Under the pieces are notes generated by a model that saw nothing but the letters and a program-made list of their open reading frames with translations, did no database searches and was not told the origin of the DNA. A DNA stretch of 64,000 nucleotides, from contig NZ_KB907462.1 in assembly GCF_000382045.1 (NCBI RefSeq), forward strand, positions 1 through 64,000, in the 5' to 3' direction. Below, piece after piece: positions 1 through 7,175 of this stretch. Position numbers and translations under genes: made by a program. Positions within the stretch are counted from its first letter, which is position 1. Each line of letters begins with the position of its first letter. The DNA is from Variovorax atrisoli 110B (GTDB taxonomy: Bacteria; Pseudomonadota; Gammaproteobacteria; Burkholderiales; Burkholderiaceae_C).

Positions 1-28
1 GTGGGCTGCTGCCGGTTTCAAAGACACC
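1..28 (+). repeat. IS3 left terminal inverted repeat
   Basis: The 28 bases match the reverse complement of 1213-1240 with two mismatches (positions 17 and 21). They define the transposase recognition end upstream of orfA. Confidence 0.85.
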
Positions 29-62
29 TTGTTAAGGTGTGAAATGAAACTGGAGGTGGGTC

Positions 63-356
63 ATGGGAACGAGAAGGCAATTCAGCCGAGAGTTCAAGCT
101 TGAGGCAGTCAAGCTGGTGAAGGAACGAGGCGTGTCGGTGGCGCAGGCTGCGCGCGACCTCGATGTGCACGAGAACGTGCTGCGCAAATGGGTACGTGAG
201 GCGACGGCGGACCCGCAGCAAGCGTTCCCTGGTCAGGGCGTGATGAAGCCCGAACAGGCTGAGCTGGAGCGTTTGAGGAAGGAGAACGCCAAGCTGCGCA
301 TGGAGCGTGACCTGTTGAAAAAAGCGGCGGCCCACTTCGCCAAGGAGTCGATGTGA
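63..356 (+). CDS. IS3-family transposase OrfA
   Basis: 97 aa protein. It carries an N-terminal helix-turn-helix (about residues 5-45, with FSREFKLEAVKLV and a VLRKW helix end) for binding the terminal repeats. A basic, leucine-zipper-like helix follows (about 62-90), as in IS3 OrfA proteins, where it mediates multimerisation. A purine-rich ribosome site (GGAGGTG) lies about 7 nt before the ATG. The stop overlaps a GTG at 353 that would open orfB, the usual IS3 arrangement in which OrfAB is made by programmed -1 frameshifting. Family assignment is firm. Confidence 0.92.
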   Translation: MGTRRQFSREFKLEAVKLVKERGVSVAQAARDLDVHENVLRKWVREATADPQQAFPGQGVMKPEQAELERLRKENAKLRMERDLLKKAAAHFAKESM

Positions 357-1209
357 AGTTCGGCTTCGTTGCGAAACACCGAGGGCGTGGCCGTTGGCAA
401 TGATGTGTGAGGCGCTCGGTGTCTCGCGAAGCGGCTTTCATGCGTGGCTCAGCAGGCCCCGAAGCCAACGCAGTCTGGAAGACGAGGTGCTCGGCAGCCA
501 GGTGCGTCAGAGCTTCCTGGGCAGCGACCGCACCTATGGCGCCCGGCGCGTGTGGCATGACGTGCTGGCACTGGGTCAAAGATGCGGACTGCATCGCGTT
601 GAACGGCTCATGCGTGAACAAGCCCTGCGTGCGAGGCCACGACGCCGAGGCTTTCCGCAAGACCGAGGTCAGCGCGGCGCTATCGCCGACAACGTGTTGG
701 ACCGTCAGTTCCAGGCTGATGCGCCCAACCAGAAGTGGGTGGCCGACTTCACGTACATCTGGACGGCCGAGGGCTGGCTGTATGCCGCTGCGGTGCTCGA
801 CCTGTACTCACGTCGCATCGTCGGCTGGTCGATGCAGGACAGCATGACCTCGCAGCTCGTGGCCGATGCGCTGATGATGGCAGTGTGGCGCCGGGGCAAG
901 CCGGTCGCGTTGCTGCATCACTCCGACCAAGGAAGCCAATACACCAGCGAGCGCTTCCAGGAGCTGCTCAAGGAGCAAGGCATCACCTGCAGCATGAGCC
1001 GCGCGGGCGAGGTCTGGGACAACTCGGCCCTGGAGAGCTTCTTCAGTTCACTGAAGACTGAGCGCACAGCCAGAAAGGTTTACCGGTGCAGAGAACAGGC
1101 CCGCGCCGACGTGTTCGACTACATCGAGCGGTTCTACAACCCGACGCGCCGTCATTCGACGCTCGGCTACGTCAGTCCGGTAGAGTTCGAGAAAGCTCAA
1201 AAAGCTTAG
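353..1209 (+). CDS. IS3-family transposase OrfB (DDE), apparent early frameshift
   Basis: Catalytic subunit of the IS3 transposase. Counting from the TTG at 394, the RNase-H-like core has D118, D178 (in HHSDQG) and E214 (in SALESFF), the D-D-35-E spacing of the family. The C-terminus has the usual YNPTRRHSTLGY block. The expected N-terminus (VKFGFVAKHRG...) is open from GTG 353 but in another frame; one base seems to be missing near 385-389, after which the reading continues in the main frame. An intact 271 aa protein can still start at 394, so activity is uncertain. Confidence 0.85.
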
Positions 1210-1212
1210 GTC

Positions 1213-1240
1213 GGTGTCTATGAGACCGGCAGCAGCCCAC
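1213..1240 (-). repeat. IS3 right terminal inverted repeat
   Basis: Reverse complement of 1-28 with two mismatches. The integrase reading frame resumes immediately outside it (E-E codons at 1241-1246), which fixes the insertion point. Confidence 0.85.
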
Positions 1241-1508
1241 CTCCTCGATGCGGCGTGCCTCTCTGGGATCGATGCCGTCGGCGCGCCTTGCCGCCTCCTC
1301 TCGCGCCTTCTTGCGCGCGGTAGCAAGTGACACGACTGGATAGTGCCCCGAGGCTTAGCTTGGCCTCCTTACCGCCCTGCTTGTAGCGATAGACCCAGAC
1401 TTTCCCCGCCGGTCTGATGCGAAGGTACAAACCTTCCCCATCTGCCAGCAGGTATTCCTTGTCGCGCGGCTCTGCCGCTTTGATCTGAAGTTCGTTGAGT
1501 TGCCCCAT
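1241..1508 (-). pseudogene. Tyrosine integrase, N-terminal fragment (IS-truncated, frameshifted)
   Basis: The fragment encodes the N-terminal arm-binding (DUF4102-type) domain of a phage/island integrase. It starts at MGQLNELQIKAAEPRDKEY and contains LADGEGLYLRI and YRYKQGGKEAKLSLG. One extra C in the CCCC run at 1346-1349 shifts the frame; beyond it the expected sequence YPVVSLATARKKAREE... ADGIDP continues in the next frame up to 1241, where the IS3 element cuts it. The catalytic core (R-H-R-Y) is missing. Reading is away from the tRNA-like remnant at 1681, the usual tRNA-then-integrase order of an island end. It is not expected to be functional. Confidence 0.85.
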
Positions 1509-1680
1509 GGTGTACCCAAGACATGACTGCGATTGAAAAGCAGTCTGGGGTACACCGATGGGTACACGCAAGAATGGGACGTTCTGGGATTCAGCGATAC
1601 CGCTTGAGCCGCCTTTTCAGGCTAAGTCCTTGATTTACAAGGACTCTTGAGCTGACTTGGGATCGTCTGAGAAAGAAAGA

Positions 1681-1787
1681 TGGTGGCTGGGGCGGAATCG
1701 AACCACCGACACGCGGATTTTCAATCGGCGTTTCAGCGATGTCTGCTAGCTCTGCCGAAGTCATACGCCAAGACGCTGCTCAGCCCC
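1681..1787 (-). pseudogene. tRNA-Phe(GAA)-like remnant, possible attachment site
   Basis: Read on the minus strand, about 1681-1728 looks like the 3' half of tRNA-Phe: a GAA anticodon loop (TTGAAAA), a TTCGATT T-loop with paired arms, and a CCACCA end. The 5' part is not canonical: a possible GGCTG acceptor strand near 1787 and a CAGCG/CGCTG pair enclose a loop of more than 30 nt. Integrases of this type recombine in tRNA 3' halves, and the integrase fragment starts about 170 bp downstream in the same direction. I read it as a degenerate tRNA or att remnant rather than a working tRNA. Confidence 0.5.
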
Positions 1788-1844
1788 GAAATTCTCTTAC
1801 ACCCACCCTTACATCGCGAGAAGGAGATGAAGAAAGAAAATGGA

Positions 1845-1867
1845 AATGCTATCAATTAGATAGCATT
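1845..1867. repeat. 9-bp perfect hairpin
   Basis: AATGCTATC and GATAGCATT flank a 5-nt AT loop. It lies between the two tRNA-like remnants in unusually AT-rich DNA. No U-tract follows, so a terminator role is not clear. Confidence 0.5.
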
Positions 1868-1892
1868 CTCTTCAATATCTAGGAATTTATTC

Positions 1893-1975
1893 TGGTGGTA
1901 GGCCGTGCTAGGCTTGAACCAGCGACCAACGGATTATGAGTCCGACAACGAATCAACTCCCATTCGCGCAGCCCA
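1893..1975 (-). pseudogene. tRNA-Met(CAT)-like remnant
   Basis: On the minus strand there is a CTCATAA anticodon loop with a mostly paired stem, a T-arm with loop TTCAAGC and a paired GCTGG/CTAGC stem, and an acceptor-like end followed by CCACCA. A CGAA/TTCG pair could be a D-stem, but spacing to the anticodon stem is wrong and no matching 5' acceptor strand lies at the expected place. It is probably a decayed or partial tRNA carried by the mobile element; anticodon CAT would be Met or Ile2. Confidence 0.4.
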
Positions 1976-2030
1976 TACAAATCGCAGGGGGCCTCAATCG
2001 AGCTAGGGCTTACGTCCCAGAACGTAAAAC

Positions 2031-2050
2031 AGAGCCCACCAGAGCCCACC
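2031..2050. repeat. 10-bp tandem duplication
   Basis: AGAGCCCACC occurs twice head to tail. No function is evident. Confidence 0.6.
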
Positions 2051-2182
2051 CCACCTCATCGAGAGAGGGCAACCGGATTTCACGTACCCTCCTCCAGATA
2101 CCCTCAGGTGCGTAGGGTTAGGGCAAACTTTTTCGGACCTATCGGACTGAAGAAGGGCCTATTCAGAGGCGAAAGCAAGAAA

Positions 2183-2208
2183 GCCGGACACCTTTGGAAG
2201 TGCCCGGC
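2183..2208 (-). terminator. Stem-loop with minus-strand T-rich tail
   Basis: A 9-bp stem with one mismatch (GCCGGACAC / GTGCCCGGC) encloses an 8-nt loop. On the minus strand it is followed by a T-rich tract (TTTCTTGCTTT), so it could end leftward transcription; it lies just upstream of the aadA-like gene. Confidence 0.4.
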
Positions 2209-2228
2209 CTTGTAGTTGGTCCCCCCTC

Positions 2229-3011
2229 ATGACCGCGTTACCTCAAGAAATCATCCCTCAAGTCTCCTCCGTCCAGGCCGTCCTGAAGTCGCACCTGGGC
2301 CGCAACCTTCGGGCGATCCATCTCTTCGGCTCGGCTGTGGACGGCGGCCTGAAGCACGGCAGCGACATCGACCTGATGGTGTCGATCAATGATCCGCTGC
2401 CGGAACCGGTCCGGCGCGCTTTGATGACCGATCTGCTGGCGCATTCGGCGTGGCCGGGCAGCTCCGACACGCTCAGGGCGCTCGAAGTGACGGTCGTCGC
2501 GCTGGGCGAAATCGTCCCCTGGCGGTATCCGCCGCGGCGCGAGATGCAGTTCGGCGAGTGGCTGCGTGAGGACATCGAGGCCGGGCGCTTCGAGCCCGCC
2601 TTGGTCGATCACGACCTTGCCATCCTGATCACCAAACTGCGCCGTCACAGCTCGGCCCTGCTCGGACCGTCGGCCGCTGAACTGTTCGAGGAGGTGCCGC
2701 GTTCCGACTTCAGGAGATCGCTGCTCGACACCATTGCGCAGTGGAACGAGGAGCCTGATTGGCTGGGTGAGGAAAGAAACATCCTCCTGGCGCTCGCGCG
2801 CATCTGGTTCAGCGCCTGTACCGGCGACATCGTGTCCAAGGACGTCGCTGCGGCGTGGGCAGCGCAACGCCTGCCACCGAGCTATCGCTCGCTGATGGAA
2901 CGTGCGGCAGCGGCCTATCTCGGGGGCGGTGAGGACGAGCCGGCCTGGGCCCGGATGCCCGTCGCCGAGACCATTCATTTCTGCAAAGGCGAGATCAAGC
3001 GAGTGCTGTAG
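2229..3011 (+). CDS. aadA: AadA-type aminoglycoside (3'')(9) adenylyltransferase
   Basis: 260 aa, the usual AadA length. The nucleotidyltransferase core has GSAVDGGLKHGSDIDL: G34-S35 and the metal-binding pair D46/D48. E86 (ALEVTVV) lies where AadA places its catalytic base. PWRYPPRREMQFGEW and the WNEEPDWLGEERN segment match the family closely. Known members transfer AMP from ATP to streptomycin and spectinomycin. No convincing ribosome site is visible before ATG 2229. No integron attC-like element follows, so it is not an obvious cassette. It lies next to mobile-element debris; acquired or long-resident chromosomal status cannot be told here. Substrate range is inferred. Confidence 0.9.
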   Translation: MTALPQEIIPQVSSVQAVLKSHLGRNLRAIHLFGSAVDGGLKHGSDIDLMVSINDPLPEPVRRALMTDLLAHSAWPGSSDTLRALEVTVVALGEIVPWRYPPRREMQFGEWLREDIEAGRFEPALVDHDLAILITKLRRHSSALLGPSAAELFEEVPRSDFRRSLLDTIAQWNEEPDWLGEERNILLALARIWFSACTGDIVSKDVAAAWAAQRLPPSYRSLMERAAAAYLGGGEDEPAWARMPVAETIHFCKGEIKRVL

Positions 3012-3092
3012 CGGGCGCAGTGACACGCCGTCGCGAAAGCTGCTGAGGGGCGGCTGCCGCACCTCCGATCCGGACACCTGCAGCCGCCGACG

Positions 3093-3109
3093 TGTCCGCA
3101 AACCGGACA
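3093..3109. repeat. TGTCCG-N5-CGGACA inverted repeat
   Basis: Perfect 6-bp arms lie about 127 bp before the start of the secreted repeat protein at 3236. Further GGACA/TGTCC copies flank it. A regulator site is possible but nothing else supports it. Confidence 0.3.
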
Positions 3110-3235
3110 GCTGCTGTCCCCAGACCGTACGTCCGGCCGCAGACCGGATCACGCAAGTCGTTGATTTAAAAGGAAATACACACTGGCACGATGTGTGGTT
3201 CATCTCAGGCACCTGACACTTCAAAGGAGCCTTTC

Positions 3236-4030
3236 ATGACACCCCGCTTCACCCTGATTGCCATCGCCGGCCTGCTGTCCGGCGGCGCCGCCTTCGCGCA
3301 GATGCCGCCCCCGCCGCCCGCGGGTGTCGTGCCACCGCCGCCCCTGGCCGCCGCGCCCGAGTCGGGCATGACGACGCAAGGCCGTGTCTCGCAATGGCTG
3401 GTCAACCCCAACGGCGAGGCCGACGGCCTGCTGCTGGCCGACGGCACGCAGGTCGCCTTCCCGCCGCACCTGTCGGCCTCGGTGATGCAGATGCTGCGGC
3501 CCGGCGACACGGTGCGCGTCGCCGGCTGGCGCGCGCCCAACGTGCCGGTGGTGCGCGCACAGACGCTCGAAGCCAACGGCCGCAGCGTGATCGACCAGCC
3601 GCCCGCCCCGGGCATGTTCCCGCCCGGCCCGCGCGATCTGGCCGCGCTGTCGGCCATGTCGACCAGCGGGCGTATCGAGCGGCTGCTCTACACCGACCGC
3701 GGCGACGTGCACGGCGTGATCCTGGCAGACAAGTCCATCGTGCGCTTCCCGCCGCACATCGGCGCGGCCTATGGCGCGATCCTCCAGCCCGGCGCGCAGC
3801 TCTTCGCACGCGGCTGGGGAACGCGCGGCGCCAACGGCAGCGCGATCGAGGCGACCAGCCTCGGCCAGAGCGCCGACAGCGTGCGCGAACTCGTGAGCGG
3901 CCCTGTCGGCCCCATGGGACCCGCCGGTCAGGTGGGTCCGCGCGGCCCGCGCCACCAGCGCCCGATGGCTCCCGTTCCGCCGGTGCCGCCTGCACCGCAG
4001 TTCGCACCGCAGCCTCCCGCCAACTCCTGA
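3236..4030 (+). CDS. Secreted protein with two OB-like repeats
   Basis: 264 aa. The start at 3236 is chosen for its ribosome site (AAAGGAGC) and for the signal peptide that follows (about residues 1-22, ending AFAQ). After a proline-rich linker come two copies of a domain of about 65 residues. Each begins G-R-[VI], runs through D/H-G-L/V-[LI]-L-A-D to a FPPH motif, and ends with a G-D/A-x-V/L-x-x-x-G-W strand, suggesting a small beta-barrel such as an OB fold. The C-terminus is a Pro/Gly tail. No known family function is recognised. It heads an operon with two transporters and another protein (6489) carrying the same repeat. Confidence 0.75.
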   Translation: MTPRFTLIAIAGLLSGGAAFAQMPPPPPAGVVPPPPLAAAPESGMTTQGRVSQWLVNPNGEADGLLLADGTQVAFPPHLSASVMQMLRPGDTVRVAGWRAPNVPVVRAQTLEANGRSVIDQPPAPGMFPPGPRDLAALSAMSTSGRIERLLYTDRGDVHGVILADKSIVRFPPHIGAAYGAILQPGAQLFARGWGTRGANGSAIEATSLGQSADSVRELVSGPVGPMGPAGQVGPRGPRHQRPMAPVPPVPPAPQFAPQPPANS

Positions 4031-4041
4031 GGCCCTGCGCG

Positions 4042-5298
4042 ATGACCTCCCCCGCTCCCTCCTCGCGCAGCGTGCGCGCGCTCGACGCCCTCGCCTTCTT
4101 CGCGCCCGACATCCAGGGCGGCGTGGGGCCGTTCCTGGTGATCTTCATGGCCGGCACGCTGGCCTGGGATCCCCAGCGCATCGGCAGCGTGATGTTCGTG
4201 TCGGCCCTGGTGGGCCTGGCGGCACAGGCGCCCGCCGGCGCGCTGATCGACAGCGTGCGCCACAAGCCGCGCTGGATCGCGGGGGCGGTGGCACTCATCG
4301 CGCTGACGCTGGTGGCGATGGCGAACTGGCCGGGCTATGGGGTGATCCTCGCGGGCCAGTCGCTGATCGGCGCGGCAGGCACGCTGGTCGCGCCCGCGCT
4401 CGCGGCCACGAGCCTGGGCATGGTGGGCCGCGCGGGGCTGGACAGCCGCATCGGCCGCAACGCCGCCATCACGGCCGCGGGCACGGTGCTGTGGGCGCTC
4501 GGGACGGGGGCAGTTAGCCACCTGTACGGCGCGCACGCGATGTTCTTCTATGCGACGGCGATGGCCGTGCCGACCATCCTGGCGGCCCTGCTCATCCGCG
4601 ACCGCGATATCGATCCGCAGCTCGCGCGCGGCGCCGACGCGCAGGACGCGACGCCCGCCGCTGCGGGCGTGCGCACCGCGCGCTGGTATGACAGGCGCCT
4701 CGTCGTGCTGCTGGCCTGTGCCTTCCTGTTCCACCTGGCCAACGCCGCGATGCTCACGCTGGTGGCGCAGAAGGTCAGCGCACGGGCCGGCGCATCGGCA
4801 GCGCTGTGGATGTCCGCGGGCGTGATCGTCACGCAACTGGTCACCATCCCGATCGGGCTGACCGTGGGCCGCTGGGCGCCGCGGCTCGCACGCAAGCCTA
4901 TCTTCCTCGTGGGCTTCGCGGTGCTGCCGCTGCGCGGCCTGCTCTACCTGCTGGCCGACAGCCCTGCGGCACTGTTGACGCTGCAGGTGCTCGACGGCGT
5001 CGGCGCGGGCATCTTCGGCGTGATGCTCACACTCATGATCAGCGACCTGACGCGCGGCAGCGGGCACTTCAACTTCGCGCTGGGTATCGGCGCGGCCTGC
5101 GTGGGTCTGGGCGCCGCGCTCAGCAACCTCGTGGCGGGCACGGTCGCCAATGCTGCAGGTTATGGCACGGCCTTCGTCCTGCTCGCGGGCATCGCGGCGG
5201 CCGCGCTCGCACTGTTCGCGATCGCGATGCCGGAGACGCGTCGTCCCGGCCAGGCCACCGCAGCCGGTGCCGCCGCACTCGAGGGAGCCACCGCATGA
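4042..5298 (+). CDS. MFS transporter
   Basis: 418 aa, about 12 hydrophobic segments in two halves separated by a polar loop (about residues 195-220, with Ala/Asp/Gly-rich sequence). Loop 2-3 has a basic D-S-V-R-H-K-P motif resembling the MFS motif A. The start at 4042 is 11 nt after the previous stop; the open frame upstream is only antisense-like GC-rich sequence. The final ATGA overlaps the next gene, so it is translated with an SLC13/ArsB-like permease. Substrate unknown; drug, sugar or metal-complex export are all possible. Confidence 0.8.
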   Translation: MTSPAPSSRSVRALDALAFFAPDIQGGVGPFLVIFMAGTLAWDPQRIGSVMFVSALVGLAAQAPAGALIDSVRHKPRWIAGAVALIALTLVAMANWPGYGVILAGQSLIGAAGTLVAPALAATSLGMVGRAGLDSRIGRNAAITAAGTVLWALGTGAVSHLYGAHAMFFYATAMAVPTILAALLIRDRDIDPQLARGADAQDATPAAAGVRTARWYDRRLVVLLACAFLFHLANAAMLTLVAQKVSARAGASAALWMSAGVIVTQLVTIPIGLTVGRWAPRLARKPIFLVGFAVLPLRGLLYLLADSPAALLTLQVLDGVGAGIFGVMLTLMISDLTRGSGHFNFALGIGAACVGLGAALSNLVAGTVANAAGYGTAFVLLAGIAAAALALFAIAMPETRRPGQATAAGAAALEGATA

Positions 5299-6449
5299 AC
5301 AGGGATTCCGTGTCCGCCACGCTCCACGCGCCGCTGCCCGGCGATGCGCGCGCCACCGAGGAGAACGGCGGCGGCAACGGCCTGCTGTGGGTGCTGGTCG
5401 CCGTGGCGGTGCTGTTCGCGTTCCTGCGCCCTCGCGCGCCCATGGACTGGCTGCGCCTGGTTGACTGGCAGACCGTCGGCGCGCTCGCCGGCCTGCTCGC
5501 CATCACCCAGGGCGTCGAGAAAAGCGGCATGCTGCAGGCCACCGCCCAGCGCCTGCTCGCCCGCACCCACAACCAGCGCAGCCTCGCGATGCTGCTGACG
5601 GCCAGTGCGGCCTTTCTATCCGCGCTGGTCACCAACGACGTGAGCCTGTTCCTGCTGGTGCCGCTCACACGCGTGCTCGCCACCCAGGCGCACCTGCCGC
5701 TGGCGCGGCTGGTGGTGCTGCAGGCGCTCGCGGTGAACGCGGGCTCGGCCCTCACGCCCATCGGCAATCCGCAGAACCTGTACCTCTGGCACCGCTCCGG
5801 CGAGGGCTTCGTCGCCTTCATGGGGATGATGGGTCCGACGGTCGCGGTGATGCTGTTCTGGGTCTTCGTGGCGGTGTGGCTGCTGGTGCCGCGCACGCCG
5901 ATCGAGCTCAAGCCGCAGGCCGAGGCCGCGCCGGTGCAGCCGCGCATGCTGGCGCTGTCGGGGCTGCTGTTCATCGGTTTCGTGATCGCACTCGACCGGC
6001 ACTGGCTTCTCGCGGGCCTGGGCGTGGTGTTCGGCGTGTTCCTGGTGAGCTATCCGCGCGTTCTGCGCGGCATCGACTGGGCGCTGCTGGCGATCATCGC
6101 GCTGATGTTCGTGGACCTGCGCCAGCTCGCGCAGCTGCCCGCGGTGGTGTCGCTGCTGGGCCACTGGCCGATCACCGAGGGCTGGCGCGCGTACCTCGCT
6201 GCCATCGTCACTTCGCAGTTCATCAGCAACGTGCCGGCCGCGATCCTGCTGGACGGCCACGTGCGCGACCTGCCCGCGCTGGCGGCCGGGGTGAGCGTGG
6301 GCGGCTTCGGCTGTGTGCTGGGCTCGCTGGCCAACCTGATCGCGCTGCGGCTGGCCAAGCTGCCCCGTGGGCTGAGCGAGTTTCATCGCATCAGCATTCC
6401 GTTCCTGGTCGTCTGCGCAGCATCGGCGCTGCTGCTGCGGCTGGGGTGA
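5295..6449 (+). CDS. SLC13/ArsB-like ion transporter family permease
   Basis: 384 aa membrane protein of the ion-transporter superfamily. A TNDVSLFLLVPL hairpin motif (about residues 111-122) and the NAGSALTPIGNPQNL motif (about 149-163) are the signatures of ArsB, CitMHS and NhaD-like carriers. A second N-terminal-like half ends with SNVPAAILLDG. About ten membrane helices are visible. The start overlaps the MFS stop by four bases. Possible substrates include dicarboxylates, sulfate, arsenite or sodium; the sequence does not decide. No arsenic genes lie nearby. Confidence 0.78.
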   Translation: MNRDSVSATLHAPLPGDARATEENGGGNGLLWVLVAVAVLFAFLRPRAPMDWLRLVDWQTVGALAGLLAITQGVEKSGMLQATAQRLLARTHNQRSLAMLLTASAAFLSALVTNDVSLFLLVPLTRVLATQAHLPLARLVVLQALAVNAGSALTPIGNPQNLYLWHRSGEGFVAFMGMMGPTVAVMLFWVFVAVWLLVPRTPIELKPQAEAAPVQPRMLALSGLLFIGFVIALDRHWLLAGLGVVFGVFLVSYPRVLRGIDWALLAIIALMFVDLRQLAQLPAVVSLLGHWPITEGWRAYLAAIVTSQFISNVPAAILLDGHVRDLPALAAGVSVGGFGCVLGSLANLIALRLAKLPRGLSEFHRISIPFLVVCAASALLLRLG

Positions 6450-6488
6450 TCTTTCGTCCTGACTCTCACATCAACAAAGGAAGAAACC

Positions 6489-7031
6489 ATGCCTCATCAC
6501 AACTCCCACGAAACCGTCGACGTCTGGTCTGTCGAAGGCCGCTTCGCGCACTACCTCTACAGCCCCAAGGGCGGCATCGAGGGAATGCTCATCGAGACCG
6601 ACGGCATCCCCACGCAGTTCGTCTTCGAGCGCCACGGCGAAGGCCTGCCTTCGCAGCTCGCGGACATCCGCGCCGGCCAGGCACTGGTCGTCGAAGGCAC
6701 CGAATCGCCGCCGTCTCCCAAGGGCGAGGCCGCGCACACGGTGTACCGGTTCGAGCGGCTCGCCGCGATCGACGGCAAGCCGCTGCCCGAAGCACAGCCC
6801 GACGACAGCGTCGACGGGCGCGTGGCGCGCATCCACTATGCGCGCCACGGCGAAGCGAACGGCGTCGTGCTCGACAACGGAGACTTCGTCCACACGCGGC
6901 CCCAGGGCTTCGCGCAGCTGAACCTGAAAGTCGGCGACAGGGTGCAGGCCGAGGGCCGGGTCCGGCCGCTCGCCACAGGCGAAGGGCGCGTGGTGGAGGC
7001 GGCGCGGGTCAACGACATCGACCTGGAATGA
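6489..7031 (+). CDS. Cytoplasmic protein with two OB-like repeats
   Basis: 180 aa without a signal peptide, preceded by a good ribosome site (AAGGAAG, 7 nt before ATG). Two copies of the same domain seen in the secreted protein at 3236 are present, starting V-E-G-R-F (about residue 14) and V-D-G-R-V (about residue 104). The second has H-G-E-A-N-G-V-V-L and G-D-x-V-x-A-E-G-R. It probably forms two small beta-barrels. It is the last gene of the four-gene operon, and a strong hairpin follows its stop. The function is unknown; a ligand-binding or sensing role beside the transporters is only a guess. Confidence 0.7.
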   Translation: MPHHNSHETVDVWSVEGRFAHYLYSPKGGIEGMLIETDGIPTQFVFERHGEGLPSQLADIRAGQALVVEGTESPPSPKGEAAHTVYRFERLAAIDGKPLPEAQPDDSVDGRVARIHYARHGEANGVVLDNGDFVHTRPQGFAQLNLKVGDRVQAEGRVRPLATGEGRVVEAARVNDIDLE

Positions 7032-7053
7032 GCATGCTCTCCGCTGCCGGGCA

Positions 7054-7088
7054 GTCCGGCATTCGGCTGCGCCAGCTGAATGCCGGAC
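7054..7088 (+). terminator. Strong hairpin after the OB-repeat operon
   Basis: Perfect 11-bp stem (GTCCGGCATTC / GAATGCCGGAC) with a further inner GCTG/CAGC pair. It begins 23 nt after the stop at 7031. There is no T-tract, so it may act with Rho or as an RNA stabiliser. Confidence 0.55.
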
Positions 7089-7175
7089 CTTCGGCGGGGG
7101 ATGCGTGAAGGAGAAGAATCGAACCGGGTCCGCTACCGCAAGGCGGCGCGATATCGCTCAGGCAGACGCGACCGC

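Larger units (their letters stand above)
1..1240 (+). mobile_element. IS3-family insertion sequence
   Basis: The element has imperfect terminal inverted repeats at 1-28 and 1213-1240; 26 of 28 positions match when one is reverse-complemented. Between them lie orfA and orfB of an IS3-type transposase. The right end abuts integrase coding sequence, so the element sits inside that gene. The left end coincides with the first base of the window, so the left flank and any target duplication cannot be seen. A start exactly at an IS terminus is what a contig broken at a repeated element looks like. Subgroup within IS3 is not assigned. Confidence 0.93.
1509..2228. other. Gene-free mobile-element scar
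   Basis: No coding sequence is supported here. The interval holds the two tRNA-like remnants, one perfect hairpin, a 10-bp tandem duplication and a stem-loop, in DNA visibly more AT-rich than the rest of the window. It separates the truncated integrase from the aadA-like gene. Confidence 0.7.

Noticed and set aside
1681..1800. tmRNA or intact tRNA gene
   Set aside because: No tag reading frame or ssrA-like 5' end is present, and the 5' half does not fold as a tRNA.
3012..3235. Integron attC site after the aadA-like gene
   Set aside because: No RYYYAAC/GTTRRRY core pair was found; the inverted repeat present (3093-3109) does not fit.
3394..4041. In-frame N-terminal extension that would enlarge the MFS transporter to over 600 residues
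   Set aside because: The extension is a GC-rich alternative frame of the secreted repeat protein, which has its own signal peptide and ribosome site. Normal MFS length starts at 4042.
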